In this document: in pieces, positions 25,001 through 32,801 of the stretch | Position numbering within the stretch: position 1 is the stretch's first letter | Layout: each line of letters begins with the position of its first letter | Source of the DNA: Peterkaempfera bronchialis | GTDB taxonomy: Bacteria > Actinomycetota > Actinomycetes > Streptomycetales > Streptomycetaceae | Direction of reading: 5' to 3' | DNA: 64,000 bases | Assembly: GCF_003258605.2 (NCBI RefSeq) | Contig: NZ_CP031264.1 | Location: 4,402,001-4,466,000 of the forward strand | Translations under genes and position numbers: made by a program | Notes under the pieces: generated by a model | Seen by the model: only the letters and a program-made list of their open reading frames with translations | What the model was told of the DNA's origin: nothing | The model's database searches: none

Positions 25001-25025
25001 CGCGCGGTCGGCCGGCGGGTCTCCG

Positions 25026-25640
25026 TCAGGAGGCGTCGCGGACGAAGGCGAGGACGCCGTCGGCGACCAGCTGCACCGCGATGGCGGAGAGCAGCAGACC
25101 GGAGAGACGGGTGACCAGGACCACACCGCCCTCCTTGATGACCCGGATGACGATCAGCGAGTAGCGCATCGTCAGCCACATCACCACGTGCATCAGCACG
25201 ATGGCCGTCCACACCGCGACCTGCTGCCCGGCGCCGTGCGCACCCTGGACCGCCAGGATCACGGCGACGATGGCGCCGGGACCGGCCAGCAGCGGGGTGC
25301 CCAGCGGGACCAGGGCGACATTGACCTCCTTGGTCTGGGTGGGCTCCTCGATCTTGCCGGTGAGCAGGTCCAGCGCGATCAGCAGAAGCAGCAGTCCGCC
25401 GGAGACCTGGAGCGCCGGGATCGAGACATGCAGATAGTCCAGGATCTGGTGGCCGAAGAGGCCGAACGCGGTGATCACCCCGAGGGCCACCGCAGCGGCC
25501 TGCCAGGCCATCCGGCGCTGGGTGCGGGCGGCGCGGCCGGAGGTGAGGGCCAGGAAGATGGGGATGGTGCCCGGCGGGTCCATGATCACGAAGAGGGTGA
25601 CGAAGAGCGACCCGAAGGTCGCGACGTCGAAGAGGGCCAT
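25026..25640 (-). CDS. MarC-family integral membrane protein
   Basis: 204 residues with six predicted helices, the normal size for MarC/UPF0056. Typical segments are LFVTLFVIMDPPGTIPIFLAL, VSGGLLLLLIALDLLTGK and VPLGTPLLAGPGAIVAVIL. The family was once linked to multiple antibiotic resistance but has no settled function. ATG 25640 begins MALFDVATFGSLF. It is separated from the upstream PHP gene by a 260-base gap that contains a 14-base tandem array, so a separate promoter is likely. Confidence 0.88.
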   Translation of the reverse strand: MALFDVATFGSLFVTLFVIMDPPGTIPIFLALTSGRAARTQRRMAWQAAAVALGVITAFGLFGHQILDYLHVSIPALQVSGGLLLLLIALDLLTGKIEEPTQTKEVNVALVPLGTPLLAGPGAIVAVILAVQGAHGAGQQVAVWTAIVLMHVVMWLTMRYSLIVIRVIKEGGVVLVTRLSGLLLSAIAVQLVADGVLAFVRDAS

Positions 25641-25800
25641 GGGTCGTTGCTCGCAGGTCTCGTGTCGCTCGGGCCCGGGGGCGGGCCTCGGTGTGCTGAT
25701 GGTCGGTGAGGGGGCCGGTCGGGGAGGGCCCCGGCGCACGTCGGCGGCCCGCGCCGGGGTCGGCGGGCGCGGGTCGGGCGGTCCGGGTCGGGTCGAGTCG

Positions 25801-25884
25801 GGTAGCCCGGGTCGGGTAGCCCGGGTCGGGTAGCCCGGGTCGGGTAGCCCGGGTCGGGTAGCCCGGGTCGGGTAGCCCGGGTCG
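25801..25884. repeat. 14-bp tandem repeat, six perfect copies
   Basis: GGTAGCCCGGGTCG is repeated six times without change, with degenerate GGTCG-rich sequence on the left. Each unit holds the palindrome CCCGGG. The array lies between marC and the PHP gene, in the marC 5' region, and has no spacers. Confidence 0.95.
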
Positions 25885-25900
25885 GGTGGTGAGGGGCCGG

Positions 25901-26758
25901 TCAGGCGGTGAGCGGCTTGGCGCCGGTGGCCTGGGCCACCAGCTCCTCGTAGACGCCCGGGTCGGTGGTGAACTCGCCGAGCCGCACCGTCTTGCGGCTG
26001 CCGTGGTAGTCGCTGGAGCCGGTGACCAGCAGGCCGAGGTCGGCGGCCAGGCCGCGCAGCCGGGCCCGGGTCGGCTCGTCGTGGTCCATGTGGTCGACCT
26101 CCAGGCCCGCCAGTCCGGCCGCCGCCAGTTCGGCGATCACCTGGTCCGGCACCGTGCGGCCCCGCTTGACGGCGCCCGGGTGGGCGAAGACCGGGACGCC
26201 CCCGGCGGCGCGCACCAGGCGCACCGCCTCGACCGGGTCCAGCTCGTGCTTCCGCACATCGGCCCGGCCGCCGTTGGCCAGCCACTCCAGGGTGAAGGCG
26301 TCGCCGACGGTGGGCACCACGCCGGCCTCGACCAGGGCGCTGGCGATATGCGGGCGGCCGACCGCGCCGCCGCCCGCGATCCGGCGTACCTGGTCCCAGC
26401 TGATCGGCGCCCCGAGCGCACGGCACCGCTCCACGACGGCCTCGCCACGGCGGAAGCGGTCGGTGCGGACCAGCTCGCGTTCGCGGGCGAGGTCGGGCTC
26501 CTCGGGGTCGAAGAGGTAGGCCAGCAGATGCATGCTGATGCCCTCGACCCGGCAGGACAGCTCGGCGCCGGTCACCAGCGTCAGCGTGCCCGGGGCCAGG
26601 GCGCGCAGCGCGGCGGCGGCCTCGGCGTGCCCGGAGACGGTGTCGTGGTCGGTGAGGGCCACCACGTCGAGCCCGGCGCGTACCGCAGCGGTGACCAGCT
26701 CCGCCGGGGAGTCGGTCCCGTCCGAGGCGTTGCTGTGGGCGTGCAGGTCGATGCGCAC
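25901..26758 (-). CDS. PHP-domain metal-dependent phosphoesterase
   Basis: 285 residues. PHP metal-binding motifs are visible: MRIDLHAHSNASDGT (HxH), ALTDHDTVSG, GAELSC, and later VFAHPGA and GSSDYHG. The layout with a helical insert (FRRGEAVVERCRALGAPISW) matches the YciV/RNase AM-type nucleoside bisphosphate phosphatase group, which hydrolyses 3',5'-bisphosphates or trims RNA 5' ends. The precise substrate is inferred. ATG 26758 gives the conserved start directly. It is followed by the 14-base repeat array. Confidence 0.88.
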   Translation of the reverse strand: MRIDLHAHSNASDGTDSPAELVTAAVRAGLDVVALTDHDTVSGHAEAAAALRALAPGTLTLVTGAELSCRVEGISMHLLAYLFDPEEPDLARERELVRTDRFRRGEAVVERCRALGAPISWDQVRRIAGGGAVGRPHIASALVEAGVVPTVGDAFTLEWLANGGRADVRKHELDPVEAVRLVRAAGGVPVFAHPGAVKRGRTVPDQVIAELAAAGLAGLEVDHMDHDEPTRARLRGLAADLGLLVTGSSDYHGSRKTVRLGEFTTDPGVYEELVAQATGAKPLTA

Positions 26759-26896
26759 GGCGGGGGCTCCTGGGGGCGCTGCGGGGGAGGGGCGGCACCA
26801 GGATAGCGCGAGGGCGGAAGGAATCGGCGGGCGAGACCTGCAATTTATCCTGTCATCTGCGCCACACGCAGAAGATCTTAAGGTGAATCTCCTGAT

Positions 26897-27535
26897 TCAG
26901 GAGAGAATCCTCGGCGAGAGTGCCCCGCAGGGAAGCAGCTCCAGTTCGGCCCCGGCGTCCCGCAGATCGGTGAGCACCAGCTCGTCGTACATCAGCATCC
27001 CGGACCGCTCGGGCCAGGCGACGGCCCAGATCCAGAGCCCCATCGCCTCGCCCACGAAGACCGCGCGGTCGTCCGGGGTGTGCGGGAGGTGCCACATCGG
27101 GGTGGGGCGGCCGGCGGCCAGCAGCTTGGCGTCCGGCGGCTTGTCCAGGGAGATGGCGTCGCCCGGGTCGGGGCCGGTGATCCCGGCGTACCGGGCGCCC
27201 AGACCCACGCCCAGCTCCTCGGCGACCAGCACCAGCTCGCCGAAGCCGCCCAGCGGGCCGGGCCCGGAGCAGGCCACGGCGGTGGCCCGGGCGCCCGAGA
27301 GGTCGTCGCCCGCATGGGCGATGCCGGTGTAGAGCCACCCCACGGGCAGCGGCCAGGGCATCCAGACGGGCACCTGGGAGCGCGCCACCGCCACGGCCAG
27401 CGCCTCGATGCTGGGCGGTACCACCGGTTGCAGGGGGTGGACGGCGCCGTGGGTGTCGCACTGCCAGGTGTCGGAGAAGAGGCCGGGGGCGCGGACGCGT
27501 CCTCCGCACCTCGGACAACTGGGCTCGCCCCTCAT
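26897..27535 (-). CDS. DUF6758 family protein with N-terminal zinc ribbon
   Basis: About 212 residues. An N-terminal CPRCGG and a later WQCDTHG suggest a small zinc ribbon. The rest is cytosolic, with Trp-rich segments such as VWMPWPLPVGWLYTGIAHAG and MGLWIWAVAWPERSG. I recognise the group as DUF6758, conserved in streptomycetes and of unknown function. Two starts are possible: ATG 27535 (MRGEPSCPRCGG, used here) and TTG 27544, which has the better spacing to GGAGG. The upstream DNA diverges towards the MFS gene. The 3' flank (26759-26896) is comparatively AT-rich. Confidence 0.7.
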   Translation of the reverse strand: MRGEPSCPRCGGRVRAPGLFSDTWQCDTHGAVHPLQPVVPPSIEALAVAVARSQVPVWMPWPLPVGWLYTGIAHAGDDLSGARATAVACSGPGPLGGFGELVLVAEELGVGLGARYAGITGPDPGDAISLDKPPDAKLLAAGRPTPMWHLPHTPDDRAVFVGEAMGLWIWAVAWPERSGMLMYDELVLTDLRDAGAELELLPCGALSPRILS

Positions 27536-27630
27536 AGCCGTCAACGGTCCTCCGTCGAACGGGGCGCGTCAAGGACGATCACCCGACCGGGTCATTTCCG
27601 CAGGTCGGGGAGGGTGTCGCAGGGAGGGTT

Positions 27631-27673
27631 GTGTTATGCAACTGGTGTAGTTACCATCAATTAGCCAAGCTAA
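27631..27673. promoter_or_regulatory. AT-rich operator/promoter region with two inverted repeats upstream of the MFS gene
   Basis: AACTGGTGTAGTT (27640-27652, arms AACT/AGTT) and TTAGCCAAGCTAA (27661-27673, arms TTAGC/GCTAA) lie 25-60 bases before the MFS start. The stretch is far more AT-rich than its surroundings. This is the arrangement expected for repressor binding over a promoter, but no regulator gene lies next to it. Confidence 0.5.
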
Positions 27674-27697
27674 GAATCTCCGGAAGGGAAATGCCGC

Positions 27698-28957
27698 ATG
27701 AGCACCGAGCCAGGTCCGGCCACCGGCCACCGCGGCGCGCAGTCCGGCATCCTGCGCCAGCCGATGGCCGTCTGGGCCACGGCCGGCGCCGCCGTCGTCG
27801 CCTTCATGGGCATCGGGCTCGTCGACCCGATCCTGCCCTCCATCGCCAAGGGGCTGGACGCCACCCCGAGCCAGGTGTCGCTGCTCTTCACCAGCTACTT
27901 CCTGATCACCGCCGTCGCCATGCTGGTCACCGGCTTCGTCTCCAGCCGGATCGGCGGCCGGAAGACCCTGCTGGCCGGCCTCGCCCTGGTGGTCGTCTTC
28001 GCCGCGCTGGCCGGCACCTCCGACACGGTGGGCCAGCTGGTCGGCTTCCGGGCCGGCTGGGGTCTCGGCAATGCGCTCTTCGTCTCCACCTCACTGGCGG
28101 TGATCGTGGGCGCCGCCAGCGGCGGCAGCGAGTCGGCGATCCTGCTCTATGAGTCCGCGCTCGGCCTCGGCATGGCCTGCGGTCCGCTGCTCGGCGCCCT
28201 GCTCGGCAACGCCAGCTGGCGCTACCCCTTCTTCGGCACCGCCACCCTGATGGCCGTCGGCTTTGTCGCCATCGCGGCGCTGCTCAAGGAGCAGCCCAAG
28301 CCCGCCCGGCGGACCGGCCTCAGCGAACCGATCAAGGCGCTGGCCCACGGCGGTCTGGCGACCACCGCAGCCAGCGCGTTCTTCTACAACTACGCCTTCT
28401 TCACCGTGCTGGCCTTCTCGCCGTTTGTGCTGGACATGAGCCCGTACCGGAGCGGCGGGGTCTTCTTCGCCTGGGGGGTGCTGCTCGCCGTCTTCTCGGT
28501 GCTGGTGGCCCCGCGCCTCCAGCAGCGGTTCGGGTCGGTCCGGGTGCTCGGCACCTCGCTGGTGCTGATGGCCGCCGACCTGATGCTGCTCGGCTACGGT
28601 TCGCACGGCGCGGCCGTCGCCGCCACCATCGCCTCCGGTGCCTTCATCGGCATGAACAACACCGTCTACACCGAGCTGGCGCTGGAGATCTCCGACGCGC
28701 CCCGGCCGGTCGCCTCGGCGGGCTACAACTTCGTCCGCTGGTTCGCCGCCGCAGCCGCCCCGTTCCTGGCTCCCAAGCTGGAGGAGCGCTTCGATGTGCA
28801 CGCGCCCTTCACGGTGGCGGCGGTGGCCGCCGTCGCGGCCATGCTGATCGCCGTGGTGCGCCGGGCCCATCTGCGCCGCGACGCCGTGCACGAGGAGCGG
28901 GTGGTGGGGGCCCATGACCCGCTGGCGGTGGAGCTGGCCGCCGGGCAGCCGCGCTGA
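27698..28957 (+). CDS. MFS transporter, probable drug/metabolite exporter
   Basis: 419 residues with about twelve membrane helices. The loop after helix 2 carries FVSSRIGGRKTLLAGLALVV (the G-x-x-x-D/R-x-x-G-R-K/R type motif A). The central YESALGLGMACGPLLGALLG resembles motif C of drug:H+ antiporters. Start ATG 27698 has AAGGGAAA upstream. The AT-rich region in front holds two inverted repeats, suggesting ligand-controlled repression. The substrate cannot be deduced. It ends 57 bases before a very strong bidirectional terminator. Confidence 0.88.
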   Translation: MSTEPGPATGHRGAQSGILRQPMAVWATAGAAVVAFMGIGLVDPILPSIAKGLDATPSQVSLLFTSYFLITAVAMLVTGFVSSRIGGRKTLLAGLALVVVFAALAGTSDTVGQLVGFRAGWGLGNALFVSTSLAVIVGAASGGSESAILLYESALGLGMACGPLLGALLGNASWRYPFFGTATLMAVGFVAIAALLKEQPKPARRTGLSEPIKALAHGGLATTAASAFFYNYAFFTVLAFSPFVLDMSPYRSGGVFFAWGVLLAVFSVLVAPRLQQRFGSVRVLGTSLVLMAADLMLLGYGSHGAAVAATIASGAFIGMNNTVYTELALEISDAPRPVASAGYNFVRWFAAAAAPFLAPKLEERFDVHAPFTVAAVAAVAAMLIAVVRRAHLRRDAVHEERVVGAHDPLAVELAAGQPR

Positions 28958-29013
28958 GGCGCCCCCGTCCCGTCCCCCGCCGTCTGGTCCCCCCGCCGGC
29001 TGGCAGACGCAGG

Positions 29014-29047
29014 ACGCCCCGCCACCGTGCATACGGTGGCGGGGCGT
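29014..29047. terminator. Bidirectional terminator with 15-base perfect stem
   Basis: Arms ACGCCCCGCCACCGT (29014-29028) and ACGGTGGCGGGGCGT (29033-29047) flank a GCAT loop. It separates the MFS gene from a convergent small gene. Confidence 0.85.
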
Positions 29048-29072
29048 CGGTGCCGCTGCGGCGCGGGTGCCG

Positions 29073-29219
29073 TCAGGCGGTCGGGCACGGGCGGATGTAG
29101 AGGCGCTCACCGGTGGCGGCGGCGGTCTCGACAAGCTCACGTACGGTGTCGGCATCGGCGATGAGGCGGTCCGTCGCGACGCCGTCTGCGTCGTCCAGTC
29201 GCATGATCTCGAAGCGCAT
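29073..29219 (-). CDS. Small conserved protein, 48 residues
   Basis: Reading the minus strand from the ATG at 29219 gives MRFEIMRLDDADGVATDRLI, ending in TGERLYIRPCPTA. AAGGGAGAG lies just upstream of the start. From memory, proteins of about 50 residues with the pattern MRFEIMRLDDVDG...QRLYIRP occur in many streptomycetes, often in several copies, with no known function. The gene is monocistronic, ends at the strong terminator shared with the MFS gene, and contains one Cys near the C-terminus. Confidence 0.7.
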   Translation of the reverse strand: MRFEIMRLDDADGVATDRLIADADTVRELVETAAATGERLYIRPCPTA

Positions 29220-29399
29220 GGGCTCTCCCTTCCTGGCCTCTCACGAGGAGCGGATGGTGCCGGCAAGGCTCCCCCCACGGTCACGGTGCCGTGCTACTGC
29301 TTCGTTGCGGTTGCCCGTCCGTTAAGTCCGGGTTTCGCACATCCTCTACCGGAAGGTAGGAAAGCGCGACCTGAACGCGCGCGGGTGAGGGATGGAGCC

Positions 29400-29454
29400 G
29401 AGGTGTTCACGGGGGCCAACGCAATATTTGGGTGCGTTGATTCCCGAACACCTC
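29400..29454. other. Long nested inverted repeat, AT-rich
   Basis: Outer arms GAGGTGTTC (29400-29408) and GAACACCTC (29446-29454) are perfect. Inside them a GGG/CCC pair and the arms AACGCA/TGCGTT are nested around the loop ATATTTGGG. The sequence AAATTTTA follows on the plus strand. It lies 15 bases after the stop of the minus-strand hydrolase gene. It may be that gene's terminator, or the structured end of a small RNA or a protein binding site. Confidence 0.6.
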
Positions 29455-29468
29455 AAATTTTACCCTGA

Positions 29469-30341
29469 CTAACGAAAAGTTGCCCAGAAATCCAGCAGCG
29501 CACGGGCCGTCTCGGCGGGGCGTTCGGCGTTGGGGGAGTGGCCGGAGCCCTCGATGACCACCCGGCGGGCGCCGAGCCGCTCCGCCATCGCGGACTGCCA
29601 GGGGACCGGCCAGGCGTAGTCCCGGTCACCGGAGAGCACCAGCTTGGGCAGGGCCGCGGCGGCCAGCTCCGGTACCCGGTCCGGCTCCGCGATCAGCCGC
29701 CTGCCCATGGCCGCCAGCGACTGCGGCACATTGGAGACCCAGCGCCGGTGCAGAAACGCGGCCACCTCGGGCGCCGGCGGCTCGACCTGGTCGCCGCTGC
29801 CCTCCTCCATCTCCTTCATCACCTGCCAGATCGCCTCCAGGTCCAGCACCGTGAGGGCGTCCAGCAGCAGCTTGGTACGCGCCGCTTCATTGGGCTCGAT
29901 CGCGGCCGGGCCGGTGCTGAGCAGCGTCAGCGAGCGCCAGGGGGCGGGCTCGCCGGCCGCCAGCACCGCTTCCCGGACGACATATCCGCCGAACGAGTGA
30001 CCGAGCAGATGTGGCGGACCGCTCTCGGCGGCCACCGCCTCGGTGAGCGCCAGGACGTCCAGGCCCAGCTCCGGCAGCTGGTACGCCGCCTCGTCGGCCG
30101 GGCCGCCGGTCTCGTGCTGGCCCCGCTGGTCCACCGCCACCACGCGGACGCCGGCTGCGGAGAGCGGCTCCAGGAGGGCGATGAAGTCCTCCTTGCTGCC
30201 GGTGAAGCCGGGCACCAGCAGCGCGGTGGCGCGCAGCGGGCCGTCGGGCAGCGCCTCCAGCGCGGCGAAGGTGCCGCGGGTGGTGTCCAGGCGGACCGCC
30301 CGGGCGCAGCGCGGAAGGGTCAGAAAGGGCGGCGTGCTCAT
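29469..30341 (-). CDS. Alpha/beta hydrolase
   Basis: 290 residues, cytosolic, canonical fold. The oxyanion-loop region is ALLVPGFTGSKEDF, the nucleophile elbow is LLGHSFGGYVVREA (Ser in GHSFGG), the acid is probably the Asp in VLSGDRDYAWPV, and the catalytic His is in EGSGHSPNAERP. The cap region includes MKEMEEGSGDQVEPPAPEV. The substrate is unknown: esterase, lipase or haloperoxidase-like. ATG 30341 gives MSTPPFLTLPR. It lies downstream of nothing on its strand within 190 bases, so it probably has its own promoter in the gap next to the helicase terminator. Confidence 0.85.
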   Translation of the reverse strand: MSTPPFLTLPRCARAVRLDTTRGTFAALEALPDGPLRATALLVPGFTGSKEDFIALLEPLSAAGVRVVAVDQRGQHETGGPADEAAYQLPELGLDVLALTEAVAAESGPPHLLGHSFGGYVVREAVLAAGEPAPWRSLTLLSTGPAAIEPNEAARTKLLLDALTVLDLEAIWQVMKEMEEGSGDQVEPPAPEVAAFLHRRWVSNVPQSLAAMGRRLIAEPDRVPELAAAALPKLVLSGDRDYAWPVPWQSAMAERLGARRVVIEGSGHSPNAERPAETARALLDFWATFR

Positions 30342-30463
30342 CGGTCTCCGCCGGTCTCGGGTGCGGTCGGGCTCGGGTACGGGTCGTGAGAGCCCGTGTC
30401 CCGAGCGTCATCATGCCCCGTACCGGCCCGGTGTCCCGCACAGGGCGGTCCGAGGCCGTTCCG

Positions 30464-30509
30464 CGCGTCGCCCCCTGCGGCCGTGGGTGCGGCGGCAGGG
30501 GGCGACGCG
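30464..30509 (-). terminator. Terminator after the DEAD-box helicase gene
   Basis: A 14-base perfect stem (CGCGTCGCCCCCTG at 30464-30477 with CAGGGGGCGACGCG at 30496-30509) lies 23 bases past the helicase stop on the minus strand. Confidence 0.8.
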
Positions 30510-30531
30510 GGGTGCCCGTACGGCTTGGTGC

Positions 30532-32292
30532 TCAGCCCTCGGACGGCGCGGCCTCCCCGGCCGCCGCAGGGCGGCGGGTGCGGCGACGCCGGCGCGGGGC
30601 GGCGTCGGCCTCGGTCGCTGCCTCGGCCGGGGCCTCGGCCTTGGCCTTGGCCGGGGCTTCCGCTACGGCGGTGGCGGTCGGGGCGTCCGCCGTGGCGGTG
30701 CCCGCCGAGCCGGAGCCCCGGCTGCGGCGACGGCGGCGCGGGGCCGCGCTGCCCTCGGCGGCCGGGGTGTCGGTCGGGGCGGTCTCGGCGGCGGCCTTGG
30801 CGTCCTCGACCACCTGCTCGGGCGCGGCGGTGCCGTCCGCCGTCATCCCGCCACGGGTGCGGCGGCGCTGGCGGGTACGGGGCGGACGCTCCTCCTCCGG
30901 AGCGGAGTCCGAGGCGGCGGGCCCGTCGGAGCCGCGCTTGCCGGGACGTCCACCGCGCGGGCGGTCGCCGCCCCGGTCGCTGCCCCGGCCGCGCTCGCGG
31001 CCGCGTCCACCGGTCTCGCCGAGGTCCTCGATCTGCTCCGCTCCCAGCCCGGCGCGGGTGCGCTCGGCGCGCGGCAGCACACCGGTGACACCCTCGGCGA
31101 TGCCCAGCAGCTCATAGAGGTGCGGGGAGGTGGAGTAGGTCTCCTGCGGGTCGTTGAAGGACAGCTCCAGCGCCTTGTTGATCAGCTGCCAGCGCGGGAT
31201 GTCGTCCCAGTCGACCAGCGTCACTGCGGTGCCGGAGGCCCCGGCGCGGCCGGTGCGGCCGATCCGGTGGAGGTAGGTCTTCTCGTCCTCCGGGCACTGG
31301 TAGTTGATCACATGGGTGACGCCCTCGACGTCGATGCCACGGGCGGCGACGTCGGTGCAGACCAGCACGTCCACCTTGCCGTTGCGGAAGGCGCGCAGCG
31401 CCTGCTCGCGGGCGCCCTGGCCGAGGTCGCCGTGGACCGCGCCGGCCGCGAAGCCGCGGTGGGTCAGCTGGTCGGCGACATCGGCGGCGGTGCGCTTGGT
31501 CCGGCAGAAGATCATCGCCAGTCCCCGGCCGTCGGCCTGGAGGATGCGCGAGACCATCTCGACCTTGTCCAGCGAGTGGGCGCGGAAGATGCGCTGGGTG
31601 ACGGAGGCCACGGTGGCGCCCTCGTCGTCCGGCGCGGTGGCCCGGATGTGGGTGGGCTGGCGCATGTACCGGCGGGCGAGGCTGATCACCTGGCCCGGCA
31701 TGGTAGCCGAGAAGAGCATGGTCTGCCGGGTGGCCGGCAGCATGGTGATGATCTTCTCGACGTCGGGCAGAAAGCCCAGGTCGAGCATCTCGTCGGCCTC
31801 GTCCAGCACCAGCGCGCGGACCTTGGACAGGTCCAGCTTCCGCTGGCCGGCCAGGTCGAGCAGTCGGCCCGGGGTGCCGACGACCACGTCGACGCCCTTC
31901 CTCAGGGCCTCCACCTGGGGCTCGTAGGCACGGCCGCCGTAGACGGCCAGCACCCGGACGTTGCGCACCTTGCCGGCGGTCTGGAGGTCGTTGGTCACCT
32001 GCGTGCACAGCTCGCGGGTGGGGACGACGACCAGTGCCTGCGGCGCCTCGGAGAGCTCGGCGGCGGGGTGCCGGCCGGCCTCCACATCGGCGGTGACGAC
32101 CACCCGGTCGATGAGCGGCAGGCCGAACCCGAGGGTCTTGCCGGTGCCGGTCTTGGCCTGGCCGATGACATCATGGCCGGTCAGCGCGACCGGCAGGGTC
32201 ATCTCCTGGATGGGAAAGGGAGTGGTGATGCCGACGGCCTCAAGGGCTTCGGCGGTCTCGGGAAGGATCCCCAGGTCTCTGAACGTGGACAG
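30532..32292 (-). CDS. DEAD-box ATP-dependent RNA helicase (RhlE-like)
   Basis: About 586 residues. The motifs are in order: Q motif TPFPIQE, motif I AKTGTGKT, Ia PTRELCTQV, Ib TPGRLLDL, II DEAD in LVLDEADEML, III SAT, and IV-VI through DVAARGIDV and HRIGRTGRAG. The C-terminal 200 residues are low-complexity, with Arg/Gly and Ala/Glu runs ending RRRRRTRRPAAAGEA, probably for RNA contact. No ATG, GTG or TTG precedes the Q motif at a sensible place. GGAAGAGG followed by CTG at 32292 would give (M)STFRDLGILPETAEAL, which matches remembered homologue N-termini, so I chose CTG. The gene resembles rhlE, Rv3211. Confidence 0.9.
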   Translation of the reverse strand: MSTFRDLGILPETAEALEAVGITTPFPIQEMTLPVALTGHDVIGQAKTGTGKTLGFGLPLIDRVVVTADVEAGRHPAAELSEAPQALVVVPTRELCTQVTNDLQTAGKVRNVRVLAVYGGRAYEPQVEALRKGVDVVVGTPGRLLDLAGQRKLDLSKVRALVLDEADEMLDLGFLPDVEKIITMLPATRQTMLFSATMPGQVISLARRYMRQPTHIRATAPDDEGATVASVTQRIFRAHSLDKVEMVSRILQADGRGLAMIFCRTKRTAADVADQLTHRGFAAGAVHGDLGQGAREQALRAFRNGKVDVLVCTDVAARGIDVEGVTHVINYQCPEDEKTYLHRIGRTGRAGASGTAVTLVDWDDIPRWQLINKALELSFNDPQETYSTSPHLYELLGIAEGVTGVLPRAERTRAGLGAEQIEDLGETGGRGRERGRGSDRGGDRPRGGRPGKRGSDGPAASDSAPEEERPPRTRQRRRTRGGMTADGTAAPEQVVEDAKAAAETAPTDTPAAEGSAAPRRRRRSRGSGSAGTATADAPTATAVAEAPAKAKAEAPAEAATEADAAPRRRRRTRRPAAAGEAAPSEG

Positions 32293-32801
32293 GATGCTGC
32301 CTCTTCCGTGTGGGTGGCCGGGAGCGAGGTCGGCGGGCGTCCGGCAGGCCGTACAGCCTGTGGGACGCGCAACCGCGCCGGTCCCTGCGGCCTGCGGGGC
32401 GCCGCCGCTCCCGTATGGCGTCCGGCGGGCAGCTCGCACCGCAGGCCGCGAGGTACTGACCCCGGGCGTGCACTGCGACAGCCGTACCGGGCCTGTCGGG
32501 CTCGGCGCCCCGTGGCGTCGGGAGATTCCCGCGAAGAGCCCCGGCGCGGGACCGGCGCACTGGCGCGGTCCGCGACGGCCCTCGGTCGGCCACTGAAGCG
32601 TTGTCTGGTCGGAGCCGATCGGTCCTCCGACCGGGCATCCGCGTACTGAGTACCCATTGCTCGCATCGGGTGAACACGGCGGGCCTCACTACCACCATAC
32701 CTGCCGGGCGCCAGTCGGACAGGGGGCCGTGCAGGACGGATCCGGCGGCCGGGCCCGGTCGCGCTACTCCGCCGCAGGTCCGCGCACTACAGTGCGGAGG
32801 C
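32293..32801. promoter_or_regulatory. Divergent region between helicase and ferritin-like genes
   Basis: About 509 bases with no credible gene. The helicase side probably contains a long 5' leader, as is common for cold-shock-type RNA helicase genes. The ferritin-like side includes AT-richer sequence around 32640-32700. I found no palindrome or riboswitch core that I would name. Confidence 0.4.

Noticed and set aside
25801-25884. CRISPR-like array
   Set aside because: Repeats are 14 bp and directly adjacent with no spacers, and no cas genes are present.
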